NCBI GenBank assembly: GCA_016938735.1
Contig: JAFGUB010000046.1
Coordinates: 1 to 64,000, forward strand
Direction of reading: 5' to 3'
DNA length: 64,000 nt
Source: Campylobacterales bacterium
GTDB taxonomy: Bacteria; Campylobacterota; Campylobacteria; Campylobacterales; Sulfurimonadaceae
Below, one piece after another: positions 24,562 to 33,796 of this stretch; position 1 is the stretch's first letter; each line of letters opens with the position of its first letter. The notes under the pieces are model-generated. The model had not been told where the DNA came from and ran no database searches. It saw nothing but the letters and a program-made list of their open reading frames with translations. The position numbers and the translations under genes are program-made.

Positions 24562-25914
24562 TTGGAGTTCGGCGCTCTCTCCTTGCTTCCTCCTTTGCTG
24601 GCCATCGTGCTGGCACTGCTGTTTCGCAATGTTTTTACGGCGCTGATCGGCGGTATTGTCTTAGGCGAGCTGATCGCGGCGCAGTTTGATGCGTTTGCGG
24701 CGCTGGTCGGTTTGGGGACGCGTGTGTTTGATCTGCTTAGCCAGCTTTGGATTCTCAAAACCCTTGCTTTTGCGGTGCTGGTGGGTTCGGTAATGGCGCT
24801 GCTTCGCGCTTCGGGCGGCATTGGCGCTCTGGTGCGGTACATGACGCGCACCCACGGCCTGATCCGCTCGCGCCGAAGCGCTTTGCTCTTTGGTTATCTG
24901 ATCGGCATCGTCGTCTTTATCGAATCGTCCATCACTTCACTGATTGTCGGTGCCGTGAGCCGACCGCTGTGCGCTCGCTACGGTATCACCCGAGCAGAGC
25001 TGGCCTATCTGTGTGACAGTACGTCGGCTCCGGTCTGCTCGCTGATCGTCTTTAACGGTTGGGGCGCACTGATTTTGGGCGTCATCACGACGCAAAGCGG
25101 CGCAGAGGGGGCGACGGCACTGCTGTTTGCATCGGTGCTGCACAACTTCTATGCCTTTAGCGCCCTGATGGTGCTTTTTGCGGTGATCTGGTTTGATTGG
25201 CGCACTCCATCGATGCGCCGCTCCGCTTCGTATGATACGGAGTCTTCAAGTGTGGAAGGGGGCAAACTTGGCCATCTGTTCTGGCCCTTTGGGGTGATGA
25301 TGGTAAGCGTCTTTGCGACGCTGTGGATCACCGGAGAGGGGCAGATGATGCGCGGCAGCGGCTCTAGCGCGATCTTTTATGCGATGGTGGTGACGCTGTT
25401 TTTGATGGCATTTTTGTATCGCGGCGTGTTGGATGCGCGGACATGGATCGCAGAGGCGCTCAAAGGAGCGCGCAGTATGGTGCCGATGACGGCGGTGCTC
25501 TTTTTGGCTTTTATGATCGGCGATGTGACCCGTAGCTTGCACACCGGTGTCTATCTTGCGGGCTTTGTGAGCGGATGGATCGATCCCGCGCTGCTGCCGG
25601 CGCTGATCTTTGTGCTGAGCGGCGCGATGGCTTTTGCGACGGGGACAAGCTGGGGGACTTTTGGGATCATGATCCCTATTGCGATGGCAATGGGGCTACA
25701 GATGGAGCTTGATACGGCGCTGCTCATCGGCGCGGCTATTTCAGGCGGTGTCTTTGGGGATCACTGCTCCCCTATCTCCGACACCTCGGTGATCGCGTCG
25801 CTTGCATCGGGCTGCGATCATATCGAGCATGTACAGACACAGATGCCTTATGCGTTGCTAAGCGGTCTGCTGGCACTTGGGGCTTTTGTGTTTTTTGGGG
25901 TGTATGATGCCTAA
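24562..25914 (+). CDS. NhaC-family Na+/H+ antiporter
   Basis: 450 aa inner-membrane transporter with about a dozen hydrophobic segments. Family signatures are FIESSITSLIVGAVSRPLC, LAYLCDSTSAPVCSLI, GAMAFATGTSWGTFGIMIP and GGVFGDHCSPISDTSVIAS. Members exchange sodium (or malate/lactate in MleN) for protons. The only start upstream of the first membrane helix is TTG 24562, which has no visible ribosome site; it is probably coupled to the GNAT gene nine bases before. The end overlaps the response-regulator start by 11 bases. Confidence 0.85.
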   Translation: MEFGALSLLPPLLAIVLALLFRNVFTALIGGIVLGELIAAQFDAFAALVGLGTRVFDLLSQLWILKTLAFAVLVGSVMALLRASGGIGALVRYMTRTHGLIRSRRSALLFGYLIGIVVFIESSITSLIVGAVSRPLCARYGITRAELAYLCDSTSAPVCSLIVFNGWGALILGVITTQSGAEGATALLFASVLHNFYAFSALMVLFAVIWFDWRTPSMRRSASYDTESSSVEGGKLGHLFWPFGVMMVSVFATLWITGEGQMMRGSGSSAIFYAMVVTLFLMAFLYRGVLDARTWIAEALKGARSMVPMTAVLFLAFMIGDVTRSLHTGVYLAGFVSGWIDPALLPALIFVLSGAMAFATGTSWGTFGIMIPIAMAMGLQMELDTALLIGAAISGGVFGDHCSPISDTSVIASLASGCDHIEHVQTQMPYALLSGLLALGAFVFFGVYDA

Positions 25915-26575
25915 GGCGACACTTTTGGTAGTGGAAGACGACGCCGATCTGGGGGCGCTTTTACAGGAGTATCTGGAGGCGCAGGGGTATGGAGTGACGC
26001 TGGCAAGCACCTTCGATGCGGCGGAGTCTTTGCTCTTTGAGCGGCGTTTCGATCTGCTGCTGCTGGATGTCAATCTACCGGATGGCAACGGTTTTGAGCT
26101 GCTACGCTCAAAGCGCAAAGAGGGGCTGATCACTCCGGCCATCTTCGTGACCACACGGGGGATGGTGGATGATCTCGAACGCGGCTTTCGCAGCGGCGGC
26201 GATGATTACCTGCGCAAGCCTTTTGCGATGAAGGAGCTGGGGCTGCGGGTGGAGAGTATACTGCGGCGCAACTATTTTCATGCTAGAACTTCCTTGATCG
26301 AATTCTCCCAAGGGGTGGCGTTTGATCAGGAGTCGGGCAGCTTACATGTAAACGGAGTGCTCAAGCCGCTGCCCGACAAAGAAGCAAGGCTGCTCAAACT
26401 GCTGGTACAGCGGCGCGGGGAGCTGCTGAGTCATGAGGTGATCTTCGATCATCTCTACGACTACGAGGAGACCCCCAGCGAAGGGGCGCTGCGCACCTAC
26501 ATCAAAAATCTGCGCGTTTATCTGGGAAAGGATGCCATTGTTTCGCACAAGCGACTCGGTTATCAGCTTCGCTAA
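25904..26575 (+). CDS. OmpR-family response regulator
   Basis: 223 aa two-component regulator. The receiver domain has VVEDDADLG (acidic pocket), the phospho-aspartate in LLLLDVNLPDG (near residue 53), the threonine in FVTTRG and lysine in YLRKPF (near 105). The winged-helix DNA-binding domain ends in EGALRTYIKNLRVYLGKD and SHKRLGYQLR. It overlaps the antiporter gene by 11 bases and the histidine kinase by 44, so the three are co-expressed. The target genes are unknown. ATG 25904 or 25907 could start the protein. A palindrome at 26342 encodes LHV. Confidence 0.93.
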   Translation: MMPKATLLVVEDDADLGALLQEYLEAQGYGVTLASTFDAAESLLFERRFDLLLLDVNLPDGNGFELLRSKRKEGLITPAIFVTTRGMVDDLERGFRSGGDDYLRKPFAMKELGLRVESILRRNYFHARTSLIEFSQGVAFDQESGSLHVNGVLKPLPDKEARLLKLLVQRRGELLSHEVIFDHLYDYEETPSEGALRTYIKNLRVYLGKDAIVSHKRLGYQLR

Positions 26576-27731
26576 CCGCCACACCCTACACGCCTTTTTG
26601 CTGCTCTATGGGGTGATGGCGCTGCTGATTCTTGCGCTCATGGGCAGCCTCTATTACGAAGCGCAAAAAGAGCAGATGCTTGCTTCTCACCGACTGGCGA
26701 TGCAGCTTCAAAGCGAAAGCTACATTCCACGGCTGCGCGGCTGGCTATCGCAAGATGTCGGAGCGCAAAGGGTCTTTCCGATCGATCTGGCCTACAACAC
26801 CGCCTTTTTTGACGCCATGGGGCTACGCATCGAGGGGCGATTAGAGCGCCCTTTGTTTAACCCCAAGCGGGTGATTGAGCTGCATGAGGGGTATATCCAT
26901 TTTACCATTGCGCTGGCGTCGTATGGGGTGGGGGAGTTTTATCTGGTCTTTGAGACGCGTGATGACGGGCTGTGGCGCATTCAGGCACTCAAAGCGATGG
27001 CATTTTACGGCGTGTTGTTGGGGCTTGTGCTTACTTTGGCGGGGTTTGGGCTCTCAAGGCTGATCTTTGCGCCCATGCGTCAGGCGATGGAGCTGCTGGA
27101 TCGTTTTATCAAAGATACGACGCACGAACTGGGCACGCCGCTGCAAAACATCATGGGTAACATTGAGCTGATTGATCCCGAACGGCTTGAGCCGCCGCTG
27201 CGCAAACGCTTCGAGCGGATCGCCCTATCCGCGCAGACCATTGCCGCGATCTACGACGATCTGATCTATCTCTCACTTGGGCGCGATCTGCATCCGCACA
27301 AAGAGCGCATAGACGCCGCGCAGATACTGCGTGAGCGCTGCGCCTATTTTCAGCACCGCTTCGAGCAAAAAGGCTTACATGTAAGCCTAGAAGCGCATGA
27401 GGCGGTGATGCTTGAGGCCAATGCGCACAAACTCAGCCGCCTGATCGATAATCTGATCTCCAATGCGATCAAGTACAACCGCCAAGGCGGATCGATCCGT
27501 TTGGGGATCGATCATCAAAGCTTACATGTAAGCGACAGCGGCGAGGGGATGTCACGTGAGACGCGTGCGCGTATGTTTGAGCGTTATGCCCGTTTTAGCG
27601 AGCGCGAGGGGGGATTTGGAATCGGTTTGGATATTGTCTCCACCATCGCTAGTGAGTATGGCTGGAGGCTTGAAGTAGAGAGCCGCCTTGGGGAGGGAAC
27701 CGCGATTGGGCTCTTTTGGGGCGCTCACTGA
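26532..27731 (+). CDS. sensor histidine kinase
   Basis: 399 aa membrane sensor kinase, partner of the upstream regulator. Membrane helix 1 lies about at residues 20-42 and helix 2 at 156-180, flanking a periplasmic sensor of some 110 residues. The H-box is DTTHELGTPLQN (His near 198), the N-box NLISNAIKYN, the G1 box DSGEGMS, and the G2 box GFGIGLDIV. There is no HAMP domain. The start at 26532 lies inside the regulator gene; no better start precedes helix 1. Palindromes at 27375 and 27522 encode LHV. The stop overlaps the convergent cytochrome gene. Confidence 0.9.
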   Translation: MPLFRTSDSVISFANRHTLHAFLLLYGVMALLILALMGSLYYEAQKEQMLASHRLAMQLQSESYIPRLRGWLSQDVGAQRVFPIDLAYNTAFFDAMGLRIEGRLERPLFNPKRVIELHEGYIHFTIALASYGVGEFYLVFETRDDGLWRIQALKAMAFYGVLLGLVLTLAGFGLSRLIFAPMRQAMELLDRFIKDTTHELGTPLQNIMGNIELIDPERLEPPLRKRFERIALSAQTIAAIYDDLIYLSLGRDLHPHKERIDAAQILRERCAYFQHRFEQKGLHVSLEAHEAVMLEANAHKLSRLIDNLISNAIKYNRQGGSIRLGIDHQSLHVSDSGEGMSRETRARMFERYARFSEREGGFGIGLDIVSTIASEYGWRLEVESRLGEGTAIGLFWGAH

Positions 27732-28012
27732 GCGCCGATATGCTCCGCGATCAGCTCAATCTGCGCGTCGCTGAGCGTCGCAACCTGACCTTTCATCAGC
27801 GCCTTCATCGGTCCGCCGTAGCTGCCGTCTTGATACCCTTTGAGGGCGGTTTTGATTTCCGCCTTGGGCATGGTGTTGATGATGCGGCTTTTTCCCAGTG
27901 CCGATTTTTCACCTGTAGCACCGTGGCAGGAGGCGCATTTTTGGTAGGCCGATGCGGCGTCGTTGGCGAGCAGTAGGGCGCTAAGACCCAAAATCATCAG
28001 TAGGGTTTTCAT
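27725..28012 (-). CDS. monoheme c-type cytochrome (class I)
   Basis: 95 aa periplasmic cytochrome. After the signal peptide (KTLLMILGLSALLLA) comes AYQKCASCHGATGEKSALGKS, with one CxxCH heme site. A later methionine (GGPMKALMKGQVATLSDAQI) is the probable axial ligand. This layout is that of small class I cytochromes c (c553 type) that carry electrons to terminal oxidases or reductases. It follows another cytochrome gene by 20 bases and probably shares its promoter. Confidence 0.88.
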   Translation of the reverse strand: MKTLLMILGLSALLLANDAASAYQKCASCHGATGEKSALGKSRIINTMPKAEIKTALKGYQDGSYGGPMKALMKGQVATLSDAQIELIAEHIGAQ

Positions 28013-28032
28013 CTTTAATCCTTTGTTGGGGT

Positions 28033-28359
28033 TTAACAGCTTGGGACGTTGCCCGAGTCTGCAGCGTATTCATACAGAAAATCGCGCAGATGCGGCGCTA
28101 TCTCCTGAAACTGTTTATTCTTGAAAAATGGCTCCGAACTATCGCCTTTATGGGCTTCGATGAGGCCGGAAGCCGAACCCTCAAAAAGCGTTTCCCATTC
28201 ATCTTGGGTCTTCATAGCCGCACCTTTGGTGCCGTTGCCGTGGCATTTTTTACAGCTTTTGAGATAAAGTTTTTGGCCTTTAAGCACATCGGCACTAAGC
28301 GGTGTGAGGCTCAAGGCCGCCCCGATGCTAAGGGCCACCATTGCAGTAAACGGTTTCAT
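28033..28359 (-). CDS. monoheme c-type cytochrome
   Basis: 108 aa exported cytochrome with signal peptide (to about residue 23), then LKGQKLYLKSCKKCHGNGTKGA with one CxxCH. The rest is helical and includes EWETLFEGSASGLIEAHKG. No methionine ligand is obvious near the end, where NVPSC closes the protein with a free cysteine, so the sixth ligand is unclear. ATG 28359 has CAGGAG upstream and a TATACT box at 28388-28393. It is the first gene of a two-cytochrome operon. Confidence 0.8.
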   Translation of the reverse strand: MKPFTAMVALSIGAALSLTPLSADVLKGQKLYLKSCKKCHGNGTKGAAMKTQDEWETLFEGSASGLIEAHKGDSSEPFFKNKQFQEIAPHLRDFLYEYAADSGNVPSC

Positions 28360-28387
28360 TGGATACTCCTGATTTGAATTAAAACGC

Positions 28388-28393
28388 AGTATA
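28388..28393 (-). promoter_or_regulatory. putative -10 of the two-cytochrome operon
   Basis: TATACT-GCG on the minus strand, 28 bases before the ATG at 28359. Confidence 0.4.
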
Positions 28394-28453
28394 GAAGTCC
28401 AACGTGAAGTGATTGTGAAGAGTGCTTTATATCTATTTTATAGTTGTTGCTGT

Positions 28454-28459
28454 TATAAT
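28454..28459 (+). promoter_or_regulatory. putative pckA -10
   Basis: TGT-TATAAT, with a leader of about 50 bases before ATG 28516. The 156-bp gap to the divergent cytochromes is otherwise AT-rich with a direct repeat of GTGAAG (28404-28420). Confidence 0.5.
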
Positions 28460-28515
28460 TTTGTAACTTCGACAGGCTGTCTCGCAGTCGGTCAAATCCA
28501 CAGAAAGAATAAGCC

Positions 28516-30102
28516 ATGAACAAACCTGATTTACAAGCTATAGGGATTCAAAATACCGGCGAGATTTACCATAATCTGGATTTTGGAGAGCTGATCGCGC
28601 ACGAGATCAAAAACGGTGAGTGCAAGCTCGCGAACAACGGCGCTACGATGGTTGATACCGGCATTTTCACAGGACGCAGCCCCAAAGACAAGTACTTTGT
28701 CGATCGAGATCCTTCTAATCGATACATCGCATGGGGCAGTGTCAACCATAAAGTTTCCGCAGAAATTTTTCAAGAGCTGCTCGTTATTGCTCAAGAGCAG
28801 CTCAGCAACAAAGATCTCTATGTGACGGACGTCTATTGCGGGTCGTCACCAAACAGCCGTCGCCAGGTTCGTTTTGTCACTGAGCTGGCGTGGCAGTCAC
28901 ATTTTGTGACGAATATGTTCATCCGCCCGTCGATGGAGCAAATGCAGACCTTTGTGCCGCAATTTACGGTCCTCAATGCATGTAAAGCTTCCAATCCCAA
29001 ATGGAAAGAGCAGGGGCTTCATTCTGATGTTTTTGTCGTGTTTGACGTAGAATCCAATCTGGCGATTATCGGCGGCACTTACTACGGCGGCGAAATGAAG
29101 AAGGGAATCTTCTCGATGATGAACTACTGGCTGCCGCTGGAGAACAAACTGCCTATGCACTGCTCGGCCAACGTGGGCCATGACGGCGACACCTGCCTCT
29201 TTTTCGGGCTCTCCGGTACCGGTAAAACTACCCTCTCTACCGATCCGCACCGCCGTTTGATCGGGGATGATGAGCATGGTTGGGATGATGACGGGGTGTT
29301 CAACTTCGAGGGGGGCTGCTACGCCAAGGTGATCAACCTCAGCGCTGAAAATGAGCCTGAGATTCACAGTGCCATCCGCCACGGTGCCTTGCTTGAGAAC
29401 GTGGTGGCGGATGATGAGGGCGTGGTGGATTACACCAACGGCAGCAAAACCGAAAACACCCGCGTCTCCTACCCGATTTTTCATATCGAAAACCATGAAG
29501 AGACACTGCATGGCGCGCACCCGAAAAATATCATCTTCCTCACGGCAGATGCTTTTGGCGTCTTGCCTCCGGTGAGCCGCCTTACCAAAGAGCAGGCGAT
29601 GTACTACTTCCTTAGCGGCTACACCGCCAAGGTCGCGGGAACCGAGCGCGGCATCACCGAGCCTACGGCAACCTTTAGCGCCTGCTTCGGCGAAGCCTTT
29701 TTGCCGCTGCATCCGACTGTTTATGCCAAACTTCTGGGTGAGAAGATCGACAAGCACGGCGTGAATGTTTATCTGGTCAATACCGGCTGGACGGGCGGTC
29801 CTTACGGTGTGGGCAAGCGCATGAGCATCAAAGACACCCGCGCGTGTATCAATGCCATTCTCGATGGCAGCATCAACAACAGCGAGTTCCGTACTACCAA
29901 TACCTTTGGTTTACATGTGCCCAACACTCTGGGCGATATCAATCCGAAGATTCTCTTTCCACGTGAATCTTGGGCGGATGATGCGGCCTTTGTGCGCACC
30001 CGTGACAAGCTGGCGCAGATGTTTATCGACAACTTCAAAAAATACCAGACCGAAGAGAGTGAATTTGACTTCTCGGCTGCCGGTCCTCAGATCGGCGCGT
30101 AA
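28516..30102 (+). CDS. pckA: phosphoenolpyruvate carboxykinase (ATP)
   Basis: PckA (528 aa) interconverts oxaloacetate and PEP with ATP, the gluconeogenic entry step. It has [16 protein letters not shown], the kinase-2-like [22 protein letters not shown], the P-loop [16 protein letters not shown] (near residue 232), [11 protein letters not shown], and [20 protein letters not shown]-like and [16 protein letters not shown] regions are standard. In autotrophic Campylobacterota it links the reductive TCA cycle to sugar synthesis (established for the group, inferred here). A degenerate palindrome lies at 29911 (TTACATGTGC, LHV). Confidence 0.96.
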   Translation: MNKPDLQAIGIQNTGEIYHNLDFGELIAHEIKNGECKLANNGATMVDTGIFTGRSPKDKYFVDRDPSNRYIAWGSVNHKVSAEIFQELLVIAQEQLSNKDLYVTDVYCGSSPNSRRQVRFVTELAWQSHFVTNMFIRPSMEQMQTFVPQFTVLNACKASNPKWKEQGLHSDVFVVFDVESNLAIIGGTYYGGEMKKGIFSMMNYWLPLENKLPMHCSANVGHDGDTCLFFGLSGTGKTTLSTDPHRRLIGDDEHGWDDDGVFNFEGGCYAKVINLSAENEPEIHSAIRHGALLENVVADDEGVVDYTNGSKTENTRVSYPIFHIENHEETLHGAHPKNIIFLTADAFGVLPPVSRLTKEQAMYYFLSGYTAKVAGTERGITEPTATFSACFGEAFLPLHPTVYAKLLGEKIDKHGVNVYLVNTGWTGGPYGVGKRMSIKDTRACINAILDGSINNSEFRTTNTFGLHVPNTLGDINPKILFPRESWADDAAFVRTRDKLAQMFIDNFKKYQTEESEFDFSAAGPQIGA

Positions 30103-30114
30103 GCCTTACATGGT

Positions 30115-30133
30115 AGCCCTCTTTAGGAGGGCT
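30115..30133. terminator. pckA / dedA bidirectional terminator
   Basis: AGCCCTC-TTTAG-GAGGGCT is a perfect 7-bp stem with a 5-base loop, followed by TACGCTTTTT. A broken palindrome (TTACATGGTA) precedes it. The stem overlaps the stop codon of the DedA gene on the other strand. Confidence 0.7.
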
Positions 30134-30692
30134 TACGCTTTTTCGTGGCTTGTGAGAGATAGAGCCACAACGCCCCGGCAAAACTCACCAAAATCAGCGG
30201 CGCGATGTAGGGTCGCTCCAAAATTACCTCATACGCTTTCATAAAAGCACTCCCCGAAAGATATGCCCCATACCCCACCACCAAAGCCCAGAGCGTCGAA
30301 GCGGCCAGATTGAGCAGCGTAAAGCGCTTGAGGTCGTACTTGGTCAGTCCGATGGCCAGTGGGATGAGCGTTTTAATGCCGTAGATATATTTTTGAATAA
30401 AGATGACCCAATCTCCGTGGCGCTTCATTAGAATGTGCGAAAGGGCAAGTTTGCGGCGGTGCTTTTTGAGGTAGTTCATCATGTCGCCCTTTTGATAGCG
30501 CGTCATGTAAAAGAGGAGCATATCGCCCAAAAAGTTTGCGACCAGGGCGATGAGAATTGAGAGGGTAATGTCCATCTTGCCCGCAAATGAGAGTACCCCT
30601 GCGGCGATGAGACCCACAAATCCACCTCCGAGCGAATAGAGAAAAAGAGCAATATAACCGTAGGTGGCGAGTGAGCTAAAAATATCTTCCAT
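30123..30692 (-). CDS. DedA-family membrane protein
   Basis: 189 aa inner-membrane protein of the DedA/VTT family, members of which flip lipid carriers such as undecaprenyl phosphate or phosphatidylethanolamine. It has FLYSLGGGFVGLIAAGVLSFAG near the N-terminus, the NFLGDMLLFYMTRY segment, and the conserved re-entrant YIYGIKTLIPLAIGLTKYDLKRFTLLN region followed by two C-terminal helices. Its ribosome site AAGGA is fused to the palindrome at 30701. It lies downstream of uvrB on the same strand, 21 bases away. Confidence 0.85.
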   Translation of the reverse strand: MEDIFSSLATYGYIALFLYSLGGGFVGLIAAGVLSFAGKMDITLSILIALVANFLGDMLLFYMTRYQKGDMMNYLKKHRRKLALSHILMKRHGDWVIFIQKYIYGIKTLIPLAIGLTKYDLKRFTLLNLAASTLWALVVGYGAYLSGSAFMKAYEVILERPYIAPLILVSFAGALWLYLSQATKKRKPS

Positions 30693-30696
30693 AAAA

Positions 30697-30710
30697 TTCC
30701 TTACATGTAA
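30697..30710 (-). promoter_or_regulatory. dedA Shine-Dalgarno fused to the palindrome
   Basis: On the minus strand TTACATGTAA continues as GGA, giving TAAGGA five bases before the ATG at 30692. It fills the whole gap between uvrB and the DedA gene. Confidence 0.65.
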
Positions 30711-30713
30711 TGG

Positions 30714-32687
30714 TCAGAGCTGCTTGATCTTCATGATCTCATCGCGTAGTCTCGCCGCCTCTTCAAACTCCAGCGCTTTGGCCGCCTCTTTCATCTTTCG
30801 TGTGAGCTCCTCTATGAGTTTTTTGCGCTCTGCGGGCGGGAGTTTATCAAGTTTTTTGCGCTTAGAGTAGAGTTCGCCCGCATCTTCGGTTTTAAGGTTT
30901 TCATCGAGTTTGCGTGTGGTGGTGCGCGGCGTGATGTTGTGGATACGATTGTGCTCCTCTTGGCGTGCACGACGCGCGTTGGTGGTGTCGATGGCGCGTT
31001 GCATGGAGCCGGTGATTTTGTTGGCATAGAGGATGACGCGGCCATGCTCATTACGCGCTCCGCGCCCGATGGTTTGGATGAGTGAGGTCTCCGAGCGCAA
31101 AAAGCCCTCTTTGTCGGCATCGAGGATGGCGATGAGGCTCACTTCGGGCAGATCCAGCCCTTCGCGTAGCAAGTTGATGCCGATGAGCACATCAAACTCC
31201 CCAAGCCGCAGCCCCCGAATGAGCTGATTGCGCTCAATCACGTCGATGTCCGAGTGCATGTACTGCACCTTGATACCCAGATCGGCGAGGTATTTGGTGA
31301 GGGCTTCGGCCATCTTTTTGGTCAGCACAGTTACCAGCACACGTTCGTTACATGTAAGGGTTCTTTTGATCTCATCATGCAGATCTTCGACCTGATTGTC
31401 CGCACTTTTGATGGTGATGGTGGGATCAAGCAGCCCTGTGGGGCGGATGATCTGCTCGGCCTTGACGCTGGAGAGTTCGAGCTCATAGGCTGAAGGAGTC
31501 GCTGAGACAAAGAGGTAATGCGGGGCTTTGTGGATAAATTCATCAAGTTTGAGCGGGCGGTTGTCCAAGGCGCTGGGCAGGCGAAAACCGTACTCCACCA
31601 GCACCTCTTTGCGGCTGCGATCTCCGGCGTACATTCCGCGAAACTGCGGCAAACTCACATGCGATTCATCCACGATGATGAGGTAGCGATCATGGTGCAA
31701 CTCGAAATAATCCAGCAGCGTATAAGGCGCTTCGCCCGGAGCCTTGCCGGTTAAGAGGCGCGAATAGTTCTCGATCCCCTTGCACATGCCCGTAGCCTGT
31801 AGCATCTCCAGATCAAACTCGCAGCGCTGTTTGAGCCGCTGCGCCTCGACAATTTTGCCCTCTTTGAGCAAAAAATCGAGCCGCTCTCCCAGTTCATCTT
31901 CGATGCGTTTGATGGCGAGTGCCATCTTCTCTTGGGTGACGCTAAACTGGCTGGTGGCGTAGATGGTGAGCTTGTCGTGGGTTTCGAGCTTTTTATTGGA
32001 AAGGGGCTCAAAGGTATAGAGGCTCTCAATCTCATCACCGAAAAACTCGATGCGGATCGCCTGCTCTTCAAGATAGGGCGGGTAGATGTCGATCACGTCG
32101 CCGCTCACACGGATGTGCCCGCTGTCAAAATAGCTATCATTACGGGTGTAGCCCATCTCCACCAGCCGCAGCAGCAACTTTTTTTGGTTCATTGCATCGC
32201 CGCGCGCGACCACTTGCACCATCTTTTCATACTCCTCAGGATCGCCCAAACCGTAGTTGGCCGAGACCGAAGCGATCACGATCACATCGTCGTAGCTGAG
32301 CAGATTGGCGGTAGCCGAGAGGCGCAGGCGTTCTAGTTCTTCATTGATCGAGCTGTCTTTTTCGATAAAGAGATCCTGACGCGGAATGTAGGCCTCAGGC
32401 TGGTAGTAGTCATAGTAGCTGATAAAGTACTCGACATGGTTGTGCGGGAAAAAGGAGCGAAATTCGCTATAAAGCTGCGCCGCGAGCGTCTTGTTATGCG
32501 TCATGATGATGGTGGGGATGCCCACGCGTTCAATCACCTTGGCCATGGTGTAGGTCTTGCCGCTGCCTGTGACCCCTTCAAGTGCGCTATAGCGGTTGCC
32601 AGATTCGATGCTGCGCGCGAGCGTGTCGATCGCTACGGGCTGATCGCCCGCGGGCGCGTAATCGGTCACGGCTTGAAACTGGGCCAA
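30714..32687 (-). CDS. uvrB: excinuclease ABC subunit B
   Basis: UvrB (657 aa), the damage-verifying helicase-like subunit of nucleotide excision repair. It shows [20 protein letters not shown], Walker [15 protein letters not shown] (near residue 40), the beta-hairpin region [61 protein letters not shown], and a C-terminal UVR domain ([15 protein letters not shown]) that binds UvrC. The start codon is TTG 32687, supported by AAAGG eight bases upstream, which is fused to a palindrome. A second palindrome (31348) encodes LTCN. Confidence 0.96.
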   Translation of the reverse strand: MAQFQAVTDYAPAGDQPVAIDTLARSIESGNRYSALEGVTGSGKTYTMAKVIERVGIPTIIMTHNKTLAAQLYSEFRSFFPHNHVEYFISYYDYYQPEAYIPRQDLFIEKDSSINEELERLRLSATANLLSYDDVIVIASVSANYGLGDPEEYEKMVQVVARGDAMNQKKLLLRLVEMGYTRNDSYFDSGHIRVSGDVIDIYPPYLEEQAIRIEFFGDEIESLYTFEPLSNKKLETHDKLTIYATSQFSVTQEKMALAIKRIEDELGERLDFLLKEGKIVEAQRLKQRCEFDLEMLQATGMCKGIENYSRLLTGKAPGEAPYTLLDYFELHHDRYLIIVDESHVSLPQFRGMYAGDRSRKEVLVEYGFRLPSALDNRPLKLDEFIHKAPHYLFVSATPSAYELELSSVKAEQIIRPTGLLDPTITIKSADNQVEDLHDEIKRTLTCNERVLVTVLTKKMAEALTKYLADLGIKVQYMHSDIDVIERNQLIRGLRLGEFDVLIGINLLREGLDLPEVSLIAILDADKEGFLRSETSLIQTIGRGARNEHGRVILYANKITGSMQRAIDTTNARRARQEEHNRIHNITPRTTTRKLDENLKTEDAGELYSKRKKLDKLPPAERKKLIEELTRKMKEAAKALEFEEAARLRDEIMKIKQL

Positions 32688-32695
32688 AGAAAGAA

Positions 32696-32708
32696 CCTTT
32701 ACATGTAA
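32696..32708 (-). promoter_or_regulatory. uvrB Shine-Dalgarno fused to the palindrome
   Basis: On the minus strand TTACATGTAA continues as AGG, giving AAAGG eight bases before the TTG start. Confidence 0.65.
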
Positions 32709-32715
32709 GAAGTGG

Positions 32716-32725
32716 TAGAATTATA
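32716..32725. promoter_or_regulatory. overlapping divergent -10 boxes (uvrB / small coiled-coil gene)
   Basis: TAGAAT on the plus strand (32716-32721) overlaps TATAAT on the minus strand (32725-32720) by two bases. Both strands thus have a -10 in the 62-bp gap. Confidence 0.5.
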
Positions 32726-32749
32726 GCCAACCACGACAAAGGAAGAGCA

Positions 32750-32956
32750 ATGGACGAGCGCACCCCGCTAGAGAGACTGAGTGAAAAAGTAGGCGTCGCA
32801 ATGGAACGGCTAAACAACCAAAACGCGGAGCTCAACCACCTGCGCGGAGAAATGGAATCCAAAAACCATGAAATCAACAAGTTGCGCGAAGAGCTCGCCC
32901 TAAAAGATATGGAGATCGAAGAGATCGTCTCTAAAATCGAGAGTATGTTGGCATAA
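32750..32956 (+). CDS. small coiled-coil protein
   Basis: 68 aa protein, almost entirely one coiled coil (VAMERLNNQNAELNHLRGEM, then HEINKLREELALKDMEIEEI). Size and heptad pattern resemble ZapB-like cell-division accessory proteins, but sequence alone cannot show that. ATG 32750 has AAAGGAAG upstream. It shares a divergent promoter region with uvrB and is followed eight bases later by another small gene, probably in one operon. The longer frame beginning at 32582 is only the antisense of uvrB. Confidence 0.7.
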   Translation: MDERTPLERLSEKVGVAMERLNNQNAELNHLRGEMESKNHEINKLREELALKDMEIEEIVSKIESMLA

Positions 32957-32964
32957 GCTGCTGC

Positions 32965-33192
32965 ATGGGCACTAGAATCAGCCTCACCGTCAACGCCAAG
33001 CGCTACGATATCGACATCGACGAGCAGTTTGCCCCGTTTTTGCTGGAGCAGATGCAAGAGGATTTCAATCTAAACGGCAACAATGATCTTAAGCTCCTGC
33101 TTCAAGCTTATATTAGAAATAGTTATCGGCTTTTTGAAGATCGTGAGCAGATCGACGCGCTGCTCAAGCGTCTGGAAGAGCAAGCGCATTAA
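32965..33192 (+). CDS. small conserved protein, function unknown
   Basis: 75 aa acidic protein starting GTRISLTVNAKRYDIDIDEQ, then FLLEQMQEDFNLNGNNDLKL and a helical C-terminus (FEDREQIDALLKRLEEQAH). The opening beta pair is reminiscent of ZapA's first strands (LTI.GRKY.I), yet the rest does not fit, so I leave it unnamed. It directly follows the coiled-coil gene and precedes the pilin-like cluster after an 80-bp gap that has its own ribosome site and a TATAGT box (near 33218). Confidence 0.6.
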   Translation: MGTRISLTVNAKRYDIDIDEQFAPFLLEQMQEDFNLNGNNDLKLLLQAYIRNSYRLFEDREQIDALLKRLEEQAH

Positions 33193-33271
33193 TGGTTCAT
33201 TAATCTTAAAAGCAGTATAGTGGCTCCAAGGTTGCAAGCGTAACCTAATCTGATTGAAGAAGGAGGACGTT

Positions 33272-33727
33272 ATGAAACGTTCTGGTTTTACTATGATTGA
33301 GTTGATCTTCGTGATCGTAATTCTTGGTATTTTGGCGGCTGTGGCGATTCCTAAATTGGCGGCTACTCGTGATGATGCGAAAGTGTCAAAACTTTCTACT
33401 AATATTGCAACAGCAAAGAGTGAAATTGGATCATATATTGTTTCAACAGGCAAAGTTGCGTTTAATGAAACTGAGTTTAAAAACGCTTCTAATGTACTGA
33501 CTGAGATGATCGCGACTGGCGAAGTAACCGTTGCTACAAATACTGCTTCATTTAAAGACAAAAGTGGTGGTGACGTATGTGTTACAATGCAAGTTGATGA
33601 TTCAAATACAAGTAATGTTCAAATTGTTATCGCTCATGGAGCCGGCACTTCCGCTATTTGCGTAGGCGCTCAATCAATCGTCGAAGAAGGCAATTCTTCT
33701 ATTGCTGGTAATCGCGTGACTTACTAA
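33272..33727 (+). CDS. type IV pilin-like / type II pseudopilin protein 1
   Basis: 151 aa prepilin. The start MKRSGFTMIELIFVIVILG contains the prepilin peptidase site G|FTMIE with Glu5, and the hydrophobic helix runs to AAVAIPKLAATRDDAK. The soluble part has two cysteines (DVCVTMQ and AICVGAQS), as in many minor pilins. AAGGAGG precedes ATG 33272. It is the first of three tandem paralogues with near-identical N-termini. Such proteins build type IV pili, type II secretion pseudopili or competence pili; the matching ATPase and secretin are not in this window. Confidence 0.88.
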   Translation: MKRSGFTMIELIFVIVILGILAAVAIPKLAATRDDAKVSKLSTNIATAKSEIGSYIVSTGKVAFNETEFKNASNVLTEMIATGEVTVATNTASFKDKSGGDVCVTMQVDDSNTSNVQIVIAHGAGTSAICVGAQSIVEEGNSSIAGNRVTY

Positions 33728-33741
33728 ATGTAAGCTTGTAT

Positions 33742-33758
33742 CGGCATATAAAATGCCG
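33742..33758. terminator. hairpin between pilin-like genes 1 and 2
   Basis: CGGCAT-ATAAA-ATGCCG, a perfect 6-bp stem that can be extended outward to about 10 pairs (GTA with TAC, one wobble). No T-run follows. It could protect the upstream mRNA or attenuate transcription, lowering expression of the two downstream pilins. Confidence 0.5.
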
Positions 33759-33796
33759 GTACCTGATAAGATCCATTCAACAATAGTGAGGTTGAT

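Noticed and set aside
28897-29757. Minus-strand frame of 286 codons opposite pckA
   Set aside because: Shadow of pckA; no recognisable domain.
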